NCBI GenBank assembly: GCA_964633825.1
Contig: CAZWHE010000075.1
Location: forward strand, 1-17,892
Direction of reading: 5' to 3'
Length of the DNA stretch: 17,892 bases
DNA from: CAZWHE01 sp964633825
Lineage (GTDB): Bacteria > Planctomycetota > B15-G4 > CAYZWU01
Shown: positions 1 through 7,133 of the stretch, in pieces
How positions within the stretch are numbered: position 1 is the first letter of the stretch
How the letters are laid out: the number at the start of each line of letters is the position of its first letter
Program-made: the position numbers and the translations under genes
Notes under the pieces: generated by a model
Told to the model about the DNA's origin: nothing
What the model saw: only the letters and a program-made list of their open reading frames with translations
Databases searched by the model: none

Positions 1-54
1 TTCGCTGTCTGCAGCGCGTTCGCTGTCTGCAGCGCGTTCGCTGTCTGCAGCGCG
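1..54. repeat. Tandem repeat, three 18-bp units
   Basis: The unit ttcgctgtctgcagcgcg occurs three times without a break and without mismatch. Each unit contains the small palindrome CGCTG-tctg-CAGCG. The array touches the left edge of the window, so more copies may lie outside. It is not inside a supported gene. There are no spacers, so it is not a CRISPR array; it looks like a minisatellite that could vary in copy number. Confidence 0.9.
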
Positions 55-230
55 AGGCGCTTTGAGAATGGTTCTTTCTTTTATCGCCGGATGGTTCTTC
101 ATGGCTGCAGTTTTTGACGGAAAAGCTTCAACTATTATTTCCATCGGGGAGACACAATACGTATTTTTCCGGAATCAAAGTCACTGTGCTATTGAATTAT
201 TCGGCGAAAAAACACGCATTGTGGCCCCAA
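55..230. other. Non-coding stretch with a solo palindrome-end-like sequence
   Basis: This segment lies downstream of the last gene of the minus-strand operon and has no supported gene. Positions 146-176 match the outer end of the palindromic element at 10914-10944 in 26 of 31 positions by eye. The match begins GGGGAGACACA and ends TCCGGAATC in both. No convincing terminator hairpin for the operon is visible here. The base composition is more AT-rich than in the genes nearby. Confidence 0.6.
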
Positions 231-1775
231 TTATTGCGAGAGATAGATGTCCCACCTTTCCGAATCTTCCGACTTTTGATGGAGGAAGAGGTCGGCGCGG
301 CCGTCGCCGTTCAGGTCGGGCGTGCGGGCTCTGGCTTGAAATACGGAATCGAGAAGCTCCGCTTCGAACAGGACGTCCGGCTTTTTCGAAAAAGTCCCGT
401 CCTCACATCCGAAGTAGATGTGGATCATCTTCTTCTCGCCTCTGAGAAGAAGATCGTTATGTCCGTCCCCGTTGAAATCCCCTCGCAGCGATTGAATGAG
501 CACGCTTTCCACGCTGATCCCGTGGGACGTGGTCGTGAAGCTGAGCGGAACGGAGAGCACGCGCAGGTCGTCGGGAAGCAGCCGGAAGAGGGGGTCCCCC
601 CTGTTGATGAAGATCATGAAACGCATATCGAACCGGCTGGTGAAGAGCACCTTCAGAATCGTGAAGAGGCCGATCTTGTCCACAGAGGGAAGAATGAGAT
701 CGTTCCGTCCGTCGCTGTTGAGATCGGTGAAGAAAGGCGTGAACGTGTTTCCCTGCACGCAAATGAGGGGATCGGGATTTCGGCCTTCGGGCGAGCCGGC
801 GATTTCGGCTTGTGAGCCGGCGATTTCGGGCTTCCCGGCGTCGACACCCCGGTAAAATCTAACTTCACCCTCCCGGTTGTTGCAGACCACGAGGTCCCCT
901 TTGCCGTCCTTGTCGAGGTCTTCGAAGAAAACGTTCACCGAAAAGCGCGCCCTGAATTCTTCCTCCCCCTCCTTGTCCTTGTCTTCATCATCGAGAAGAT
1001 CGACGGAGGAGAGCTCGACAAAAACACCGTCCTCGCCCCGCTTCATGAGCCTCAGCCGGTCCCCGTCGAAGAGGAAAACGCTGCGGTCGTTCTCCGGGCC
1101 GCCGGCCAGGATGAGGGGGAGGTAGATCGTTTCCGTGTAGCAGCCTGTTTCGGACAGAATCTCCGAGGTGAAGCTCGCCCTCGGCCTGTAGGAAATCTCT
1201 CCCCATTTTTCGAAACGGCTCGCGCCGCCGCTGCTCGCGCCGCTCTTTGTGAAGATCCCGATCGAGCCGAGATCGGGAATGATAATGTCCTCCTCGTTGT
1301 CTCCTGAGATGTCGCGGACGAAATCGGCCCAGGTGAGCTCTTCCACCCGGCCGGGTATCAGCCGGCTCTCGGCCCGGATGATGCATTCCTCTTTCGTGTC
1401 ATTGCCCAAAGAGGGCTTGAGCAGGAAAACCCCGTCCTCTTTCAAGAGGACGATTTCGCGGATTCCGTCGTTATCGAGGTCGGCCACGTCGAGCAGGACG
1501 GCGTCGTCGGGGGCCGTCATGATCAGGGAGGGTTCGCTCTGCGGAGGTTTCCGGCCGGTCAGAAAGAGAGAGAGCGTCCGGTTGTCGCAGAGGAGGATGT
1601 CCTTGATGCCGTCGCCGTCGAAGTCGTCGAAGATCTCGAGGCCGGGCTCGCCTGTGGGCCGGAGAGCCGTGTGCTTGAAGGAAAGCTCCTCGTCGGCGCC
1701 GCGAAGGAGCGGGGCCGCGGCCAGGGCCGCAAGAAGGAGAAAGCACACTCTTTTACCGTGATCAGGATTCCACAT
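231..1775 (-). CDS. Secreted FG-GAP/VCBS repeat protein (paralogue of its upstream neighbour)
   Basis: This 514-residue protein has an N-terminal signal peptide: a basic start, a hydrophobic run at about residues 10-23, and cleavage probable near 26. At least seven FG-GAP calcium-loop motifs of the form DxDxDGxxD follow, near residues 50, 98, 153, 285, 350, 432 and 486 (for example DLNSDGRNDL and DFNGDGHNDL). Such repeats fold as beta-propeller blades and usually serve binding rather than catalysis; the ligand is not evident here. Residues 350-403 resemble residues 334-386 of the neighbouring protein, including a hydrophobic insert after the blade. A 7-residue duplication (EIAGSQA/EIAGSPE) sits near 317-330. 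The ATG lies inside the last codons of the upstream gene (14-base overlap), with GAGGG as a probable ribosome site, so translation is likely coupled. No enzyme motif was recognised. Confidence 0.9.
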   Translation of the reverse strand: MWNPDHGKRVCFLLLAALAAAPLLRGADEELSFKHTALRPTGEPGLEIFDDFDGDGIKDILLCDNRTLSLFLTGRKPPQSEPSLIMTAPDDAVLLDVADLDNDGIREIVLLKEDGVFLLKPSLGNDTKEECIIRAESRLIPGRVEELTWADFVRDISGDNEEDIIIPDLGSIGIFTKSGASSGGASRFEKWGEISYRPRASFTSEILSETGCYTETIYLPLILAGGPENDRSVFLFDGDRLRLMKRGEDGVFVELSSVDLLDDEDKDKEGEEEFRARFSVNVFFEDLDKDGKGDLVVCNNREGEVRFYRGVDAGKPEIAGSQAEIAGSPEGRNPDPLICVQGNTFTPFFTDLNSDGRNDLILPSVDKIGLFTILKVLFTSRFDMRFMIFINRGDPLFRLLPDDLRVLSVPLSFTTTSHGISVESVLIQSLRGDFNGDGHNDLLLRGEKKMIHIYFGCEDGTFSKKPDVLFEAELLDSVFQARARTPDLNGDGRADLFLHQKSEDSERWDIYLSQ

Positions 1776-3246
1776 GAATCACCCTCACGATCGTGTCTCC
1801 GCTCGTGACGATCTCGTATCGGCCGTCGCCGTCCATGTCCTTGATTTCGAGCGGCCCGGGAAAGGGGCCGGCCGCCTGGTAAAAGGGCCGGGAGTGGTAA
1901 TCGATCCCGTCCGACGAGAAGAGCCCGAGGAATCGGCTCTCCTCCTTTCCGCGGTAGAAGAGGAGGCGGTCCTCCTCGTAGATCAGGAGGTCGGGCCGGC
2001 CGTCGCCCGTGAAATCGGTGTCGATCATGACGAGCCCCTCGATGCCCACCGTTTCGAAGCACTTCGACGGCACGGGAATCTCCCTGTTCCAGTCGGGCTC
2101 GTAGGAAAACATCCCCTTGTCGGGCCGAAAGAGGAAGGCCTGGCAGGTGATGACCACTCTGTCGAGAAGGGCCTCGAGAAACTTGGTGATCACCGAGGCT
2201 TCGACGAAACAGAGAACGAGGTCGGCTTTCCCGTCGCTGTTCAGGTCGGACAGGACCGGCCGGGAACAGATCCCGGCGTTGGCGATGACCTGGTGCGGCT
2301 TCAGGATGAGCTCTCCCTTTGCCGCGTTCTCGACCATGTCGTGGATCGTGTGCTCCGTCTTGAGGTTGGTGATGAAACCGATCCGGCCCGACCTCTGCGA
2401 CATGAGAAGGCCGGGCTTTCCCGTGCCGGTGAAATCGCCGAAGATCGTGCCCGAGTACTTGATCGTTCCGGCCTGCCTGTCGCCGGGATAGGAACCGAAC
2501 CCGGACCCCGGGCTCTCCATCCGCCCAAAGCCGTCCCGATCGGGGTTCCACCGGAATCCCACGATTCGGCCCCGGTTCTCCATAACGACGAGGGGCGGGC
2601 CGCCCGTCCCTTTCAAAACCTTGATCTTCCCCGACTCGGTCGTCATGGAGAAGAAGGTGTTCTCGAGCCGCGAGATCCGCCGCTTTACGGGAATGGAAAT
2701 GGGGAGCTTTCGGCGCAGCCCGTTCAGGAAGACGACGTAACCTCCTTCGGCCGGAACGATCGGGTCGTCGAGCCCGTCGCCGTCGAGATCGAAAGACGCG
2801 TCGAGAAAGACGAAGCGGGTCTGGATCGATGCCTTGACGAGGAAGGGCGCGGAGAGGCTCGACGAAAGGAGGCGGGGCTTTCCGTCCCTCACCCCCGCCA
2901 GGAGGACCTCTTCCATGCCGATGATGATGATTTCCTTGCCGGGCGCACGATCGTACTCTCCGATATCGACGAAGAAAGCGCCGCGGTACCACTCGTGAGG
3001 GATCTCTTTTTTGCAAAACGTGCAGCCCGGCTTCTGGAGGTAGAGCACGATTCCGCGCTCTTCGGGCGTCGCCGGAAGGGATTCAATGAGAACGACCAGG
3101 TCCTTCAGCCCGTCGCCGTCGAGGTCGGCTGCTCGGACGGCCGTGACTTGACGGCCCACCTCGATGATCACGTCGTCCGACGCGGCGGCATGGGCGCCTG
3201 CACCGGGATAGAGCAGGACGATCAGGAACAATGCCGTGCGTATCAT
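1762..3246 (-). CDS. Secreted FG-GAP/VCBS repeat protein
   Basis: This 494-residue protein has a signal peptide at residues 1-20 (MIRTALFLIVLLYPGAGAHA). FG-GAP motifs lie near residues 41 (DLDGDGLKDL), 153 (DLDGDGLDD), 270 (degenerate), 334 (DLNSDGKADL), 410 (DFTGDGRPDL) and 469 (DMDGDGRYE). The start is set by the ATGA overlap with the end of the membrane-protein gene and by the purine-rich site GGAGAAGGAG just upstream. The open frame extends further upstream, but only as out-of-frame sequence of that gene. An unusual C-T-F-C pair sits at residues 75-78, in the setting of a thioredoxin-like or metal site, but no thioredoxin fold is recognisable. It is probably a periplasmic or surface beta-propeller working with the membrane protein encoded just before it. 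The exact role is unknown. Confidence 0.9.
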   Translation of the reverse strand: MIRTALFLIVLLYPGAGAHAAASDDVIIEVGRQVTAVRAADLDGDGLKDLVVLIESLPATPEERGIVLYLQKPGCTFCKKEIPHEWYRGAFFVDIGEYDRAPGKEIIIIGMEEVLLAGVRDGKPRLLSSSLSAPFLVKASIQTRFVFLDASFDLDGDGLDDPIVPAEGGYVVFLNGLRRKLPISIPVKRRISRLENTFFSMTTESGKIKVLKGTGGPPLVVMENRGRIVGFRWNPDRDGFGRMESPGSGFGSYPGDRQAGTIKYSGTIFGDFTGTGKPGLLMSQRSGRIGFITNLKTEHTIHDMVENAAKGELILKPHQVIANAGICSRPVLSDLNSDGKADLVLCFVEASVITKFLEALLDRVVITCQAFLFRPDKGMFSYEPDWNREIPVPSKCFETVGIEGLVMIDTDFTGDGRPDLLIYEEDRLLFYRGKEESRFLGLFSSDGIDYHSRPFYQAAGPFPGPLEIKDMDGDGRYEIVTSGDTIVRVIHVES

Positions 3247-5015
3247 CTCCTTCTCCAAACCGGCGGCAGGCGGAGCCCGGCGAAAGCCGCCTGGGCCCGC
3301 GTTTTTTCTACGGCGGTCCGCTCCGGATCGTTGGCCAGCCCCTCGAAATATCGGTTCGTCATGACGGGATCGGCGTAATGGTAGCCGTCCCGCTCGATGA
3401 TGTCCATGAAGCGCGGGATCTTCTTCAGGTAGAGGACGTAACGGTTGTCCCAGTAGACGAGCGCCCACGGGCTCTCCCTCCTGTAGGGGCTCTTGCGCGG
3501 GTTCCTGTGGGGATAGAGAGAGGTGTAGAGCGGGGGGAGAAACGCCGGGTTCATGGGGGGCGGCCGCATGAGGAGAAAGCCTTCGATGTTGTATTTCCCT
3601 GCGATCCGCTCGAAGCCGGCGGCGCTCTTGTTGGCGGCGTAGAACTCGTTGAAATAGAAATCATTGTCCGTGACCCAGCCGTGGAAGAAGAGCTTCATCC
3701 GGCCGTCGAAGCGCCAGGCCAGGTAAGCGCCCGATTCGTGCTGGTTGTAGATGCGGGCCGTCTCGAGGCCGTTTGTTTCGATGTAGTCCGCAGCGGCCGC
3801 GGGCTGAACGTTCCCGTCGAGGCCCGTGCCCCATTTCCTGAATCCCGACAGGGTCCTGTACCCGTCCGTGGATGTAACGATGAGGAAAACCAGGCACGCG
3901 CCGAGCTCGAGCAGTGCGGCCGCAGCCGCGATCCTGTCCATGGAAAAGAAGCCTTTTCCCATCGGGGTTATTTCCTTTTGGGCAGCGCCTTCTTCTTTCT
4001 TTCCCAGCGACATGAGATGGACGGTGATGAGGGCGATTCCCATGGCCGAGAAGGAGATGAACCGGACGAAGAGGGTGGACGTGTAGAGGAGAAGCAGGGC
4101 GGTCAATGCTTCGGGGAAAGGCTTTCGGCGTCTCTTCAGAACGAGCAGGACCACACAGACCGCTGCAAGGGCGAGGAATCCGTAAAGCTGCCACGTGGCG
4201 GCGAAGTTGCGCGCCGTGAAGGTCGGCATGTACTCGCCGTAAAAGCCCTTCAGCTCCTCGGCGTCGCCCTTCAGCTTGAAGGGGAAGAAGACGGCCTTTT
4301 GGAAGAAAGGGTTGATGAAACAGGCCGCAAAGGAAACGACTCCGCAGGCGGCCCAGGTTCCGGCGCGCGAAAGCATCCCGCGGCGGCCCTCCGGTCCGGC
4401 CGCCATGTCCCTGATCGCGCCGCCGAGGAAGAAGCAGAAGATCGTGGCCAGGGCCGGCCAGTATCCGCCGTGCGTGTTTCCCCAGAGGAGGAAGAGAAGC
4501 CCGCACGCGCCGACGAGGAGGAGACGTTTTTTCCCGGCAAGGATCCGCCGGCTCAGGGCAAAAAGAATAACGAGGAGGATGCAGTAGAAAACGTCCGAGA
4601 AGAGGGACGACCGCTCGATGAACCGGTCCGAGGCCGTCCAGGCGCCGAGGAGGATGACGGCCGCCGCGCCCGGCGGGAAGCGCCGGTTCATCACGAGTAC
4701 GGCGGCCCCGGCCAGGACGAAGACCGAGACGAGCGCGGCCTTGAAAACAATGAGGCCGTTCCATCCCCCGGCGCTGTGCACGAGAAAGTAGAAAACGCAG
4801 CTCAGCCACTCGCCCGTCATCTCGAGCTCGTAATCGGGCATGGTGAAGAGGAGGCCGAGCTTGTGGGGAACAGAGCCCGTCTCCATGATCGTTTGACCCA
4901 TCTTGAGGTAGATGAAGATATCGTCGCTCACGATGGGAAAGACGCAGAGCACGACCGTTGATGCGAGGGCCGACGCGAAGCCCGTTGCCAGGAGCATGGC
5001 CGTGATCTTTTTCAT
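3243..5015 (-). CDS. Multi-pass membrane protein resembling GT-C glycosyltransferases
   Basis: This 590-residue integral membrane protein has about ten hydrophobic segments. They lie near residues 8-28, 72-80, 89-108, 116-126, 142-156, 166-178, 186-200, 221-234, 276-293, 304-332 and 362-380. A soluble C-terminal region of about 200 residues follows. Near the N-terminus, residues 31-50 (an acidic DD followed by a K-M-G-Q-x-I-M-E-x-G-S-x-P stretch) and the segment E-W-L at 69-71 resemble the first lumenal loop of GT-C type lipid-phosphate sugar transferases. The W-G-N-T-H-G-G motif at 178-184 recalls the 'WaNlHGG' of a large uncharacterised family in this superfamily. The substrate and a catalytic role cannot be told from the sequence. 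The gene starts 15 bases after the tyrS stop and overlaps the next gene by 4 bases (ATGA). Confidence 0.85.
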   Translation of the reverse strand: MKKITAMLLATGFASALASTVVLCVFPIVSDDIFIYLKMGQTIMETGSVPHKLGLLFTMPDYELEMTGEWLSCVFYFLVHSAGGWNGLIVFKAALVSVFVLAGAAVLVMNRRFPPGAAAVILLGAWTASDRFIERSSLFSDVFYCILLVILFALSRRILAGKKRLLLVGACGLLFLLWGNTHGGYWPALATIFCFFLGGAIRDMAAGPEGRRGMLSRAGTWAACGVVSFAACFINPFFQKAVFFPFKLKGDAEELKGFYGEYMPTFTARNFAATWQLYGFLALAAVCVVLLVLKRRRKPFPEALTALLLLYTSTLFVRFISFSAMGIALITVHLMSLGKKEEGAAQKEITPMGKGFFSMDRIAAAAALLELGACLVFLIVTSTDGYRTLSGFRKWGTGLDGNVQPAAAADYIETNGLETARIYNQHESGAYLAWRFDGRMKLFFHGWVTDNDFYFNEFYAANKSAAGFERIAGKYNIEGFLLMRPPPMNPAFLPPLYTSLYPHRNPRKSPYRRESPWALVYWDNRYVLYLKKIPRFMDIIERDGYHYADPVMTNRYFEGLANDPERTAVEKTRAQAAFAGLRLPPVWRRR

Positions 5016-5030
5016 GGGGGCTGCCAGCGG

Positions 5031-6263
5031 TTATTGCCGTGTTTCGATCCGGACGTACTTCTTCTTGCCGGCGCGGATCATGAAAGACCCGTCGCTGCCG
5101 GCCGCGTCGGCCGTGACGGTCTGTTCGATGTCCGAGATCCGGTCCTTGTTGACATAAGCGCCGCCCTGCTTGATGAGGCGCCGCGCCTCGCTCTTTGTTC
5201 GGGCCAGCCCGGCGCTCGTGAAGAGATCGATCACGGATATCCCGGCCTCCAGGTCGGCCGTCTCCACGGTGTGTGTGGGGATTCCGTCTTCGGCCCCGCC
5301 GGCGCCGAACGCGGCCCGGGCCGCGTCGCGGGCGCGCTTCGCTTCGTCCTCGCCGTGGGTGATCTTCGTCGCCTCGAAAGCCAGCACCTGCTTCGCCTCG
5401 CGGAGGTCGGCGCCCTCGAGCGCGCCGAGCCGGTTCACCTCCTCCATGGGAAGGAAGGTGTAGATGGCGAGCCAGCGCTTCACGTCGCGGTCGTCCGAGT
5501 TGATCCAGAACTGGTAGTAGTCGTAGGGGGACGTCATCTTCGCGTCGAGCCAGATCGCGCCCTTCTCGGTCTTGCCCATCTTGGTGCCCGAGGCGGTGGT
5601 GACGAGGGGCGAGGTCAGACCGTAGGCTTCGCCCCCTTCCATCCTGCGGATCAGGTCGGTGCCCGACACGATGTTGCCCCACTGGTCGTCGCCGCCCATC
5701 TGGAGCCGGCAGCCGTGCTTCCGGAAGAGGACGAGGAAGTCGTACGCCTGGAGGAGCTGGTAGTTGAACTCGAGAAAGGAGAGCCCCTTCTCCATCCGGG
5801 CCTTGTAGGATTCGAAGGAGAGCATCCTGTTGACCGAGAAGTGTCGGCCGATCTCACGCAGGAACTCGATGTAGTTCAGATCGAGGAGCCAGTCGGCGTT
5901 GTTTTCGATGATGGCCTTGTTCTCCTCGAAGTGGAGGTAGCGCTCGAACTGGCTTCTGATGAAACCCGTCTGTTTCAGGATCGTCTCCTTGTCCAGCATT
6001 TTCCTGAGCTCTGTCTTTCCGCTCGGGTCGCCCACCATCACCGTGCCGCCGCCCACGATCACGAGGGGGCGGTGGCCGGCGCGCTCGAGGTGGACGAGGG
6101 GCATGATGGTGAGGAGGTTTCCTACGTGGAGGCTCTCGGCCGTTGGGTCGTAGCCCACGTAAGCCGTGACCTGCTCCTTGTCGAAGAGATCGCGCACCGC
6201 CTTCTCGTCGGTGACCTGCTGGATGAAGCCCCGTTCCAGGAGAGTGTCGTAAACGCTCGTCAT
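5031..6263 (-). CDS. tyrS: Tyrosine--tRNA ligase
   Basis: This cytoplasmic class I aminoacyl-tRNA synthetase charges tRNA(Tyr) with tyrosine using ATP. The 410 residues match the usual bacterial length. The HIGH-type signature is H-V-G-N at 46-49, preceded by Y-x-G-Y-D-P-T-A. The GGDDQWGN tyrosine/ATP-site segment is at 190-197, and the KMSKS-type loop is K-M-G-K-T at 228-232. A C-terminal S4 RNA-binding domain lies at about 345-408 (T-K-S-E-A-R-R-L-I-K-Q-G-G-A-Y-V-N). I chose the ATG at 6263, with AAAGGCG upstream. The frame stays open to an ATG at 6305, but those 14 extra residues are not family-like. It is the first gene of the operon with the membrane protein and two FG-GAP genes. No T-box leader is seen in the roughly 100 bases upstream. 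Confidence 0.97.
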   Translation of the reverse strand: MTSVYDTLLERGFIQQVTDEKAVRDLFDKEQVTAYVGYDPTAESLHVGNLLTIMPLVHLERAGHRPLVIVGGGTVMVGDPSGKTELRKMLDKETILKQTGFIRSQFERYLHFEENKAIIENNADWLLDLNYIEFLREIGRHFSVNRMLSFESYKARMEKGLSFLEFNYQLLQAYDFLVLFRKHGCRLQMGGDDQWGNIVSGTDLIRRMEGGEAYGLTSPLVTTASGTKMGKTEKGAIWLDAKMTSPYDYYQFWINSDDRDVKRWLAIYTFLPMEEVNRLGALEGADLREAKQVLAFEATKITHGEDEAKRARDAARAAFGAGGAEDGIPTHTVETADLEAGISVIDLFTSAGLARTKSEARRLIKQGGAYVNKDRISDIEQTVTADAAGSDGSFMIRAGKKKYVRIETRQ

Positions 6264-6359
6264 GGGTCGCCTTTCATTTGGTTGTTTGAACTTGGGTTCG
6301 GTCATCGAGCCCGGTTTACGAATTAACCTACGGATTATGTGTGGGGCCGGTGACGCGGG

Positions 6360-6956
6360 TCAAGGGGAATCGGGCTGCGTCTCTTCGGTCGCTGTGAGAG
6401 GCCGGAATCTTTCGTGGAGACCGTGGCCCTTCGGCATGCCGTCATCGCCTGCGATGTCGAGGGTGGTGAGGCCGCAGACAAAATCGGCCAGCTCGCCGAG
6501 GTTCAGGTAGAGACCGCCCCAGAGATAAGGGAGTATGATTTCCCCGCCTAACCGGAACCGCGAGACAAGGGGGAGTTTTGCTTGGCGTAAATTGACGAAC
6601 AGGATCGTGCCGCATGTATTATCATCTGGGCAAGGAATCGAGGGACCGTCCATGCCGATCAGGACCGCATGGACAAAACCAATGCCTTCGGTGCAGCTTT
6701 ATCTGCCATACCACTCGGTGACGAAATAGTTCGGCGCCAAGCCGAACCCGACACCCAGGTAATCGGTCGCTTCGACCCTGGCCCCGAGCCCCGCCCAGGA
6801 GCCGGAGTCCCATCTCGATATGTGCTTGAAATCAACGATATCGGTGAGATCGAGAGCTCGATCGTAGGCGTACCGTCCTATTTCGGCACAGCCGAAGAGC
6901 AGGACGAGCAGAGCGGCGCATGCCGCGACGAGATGAAGCTTTCTCGATCGTCCCGT
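6360..6956 (-). pseudogene. Decayed lipoprotein gene (in-frame stop, ACG in place of start)
   Basis: Two minus-strand open segments, 6702-6956 and 6360-6698, lie in the same reading frame and are separated only by TAA at 6699-6701. The first part reads as a lipoprotein signal: basic residues, a hydrophobic run, then the lipobox L-L-F-G-C with Cys at codon 23. It continues with a 'D-L-T-D-I-V-D-F' and 'G-L-G-A-R-V-E-A-T-D-Y-L-G-V-G-F-G' pattern. The second part has G-E-L-A-D-F-V-C-G-L-T-T-L-D-I-A-G-D-D, which I recall as the C-terminal hallmark of the same uncharacterised lipoprotein family. A strong AAGGAG site is followed nine bases later by ACG, exactly where an ATG would be expected; no ATG, GTG or TTG is in frame nearby. 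Both the start and the reading frame thus look damaged. Alternatives are ACG initiation with a truncated 85-residue lipoprotein, stop read-through, or a sequencing error. Confidence 0.65.
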
Positions 6957-7036
6957 GTCGTATCTCTCCTTGGCCCGGCAACGTAGTTTAAAACCCTTGT
7001 AGCCACAAACATGAAAAGGCCGGTTGAACGGAGAAA

Positions 7037-7083
7037 GTCCCACGTGGGGACACATCAAACGATACCGATGTCCCCCGTGGGAC
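7037..7083 (-). terminator. Strong hairpin downstream of the secreted deacetylase-like gene
   Basis: The arms at 7037-7052 (gtcccacgtggggaca) and 7069-7083 (tgtcccccgtgggac) are complementary over 15 bases with one bulged base and a 16-base loop. The hairpin begins about 50 bases past the stop of the minus-strand gene at 7134. On that strand a short TTT run follows it. It probably stops or stabilises that transcript and separates it from the lipoprotein pseudogene. The weak U-run leaves room for it to be a dispersed palindromic repeat instead. Confidence 0.5.
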
Positions 7084-7133
7084 ATTTCTGTGGACGGCAA
7101 AACCGTTCCCGCGTCGGTTCGGTTCTTTTTTCG

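Noticed and set aside
1..54. CRISPR array
   Set aside because: The units are directly adjacent with no spacers, and no cas gene is present.
62..445. Plus-strand open frame starting with a hydrophobic stretch
   Set aside because: It begins at a TTG, runs through the repeat-element remnant and then antisense through the FG-GAP gene, becoming arginine/serine-rich there. It is a chance frame.
1774..3378. Plus-strand open frame of 534 codons opposite the FG-GAP gene
   Set aside because: It has low-complexity composition typical of antisense frames in GC-rich genes, with no domain or ribosome site. The minus-strand product has a signal peptide and clear FG-GAP motifs.
6264..6359. T-box riboswitch upstream of tyrS
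   Set aside because: The space is too short and no T-box core sequence or leader hairpin series is visible.
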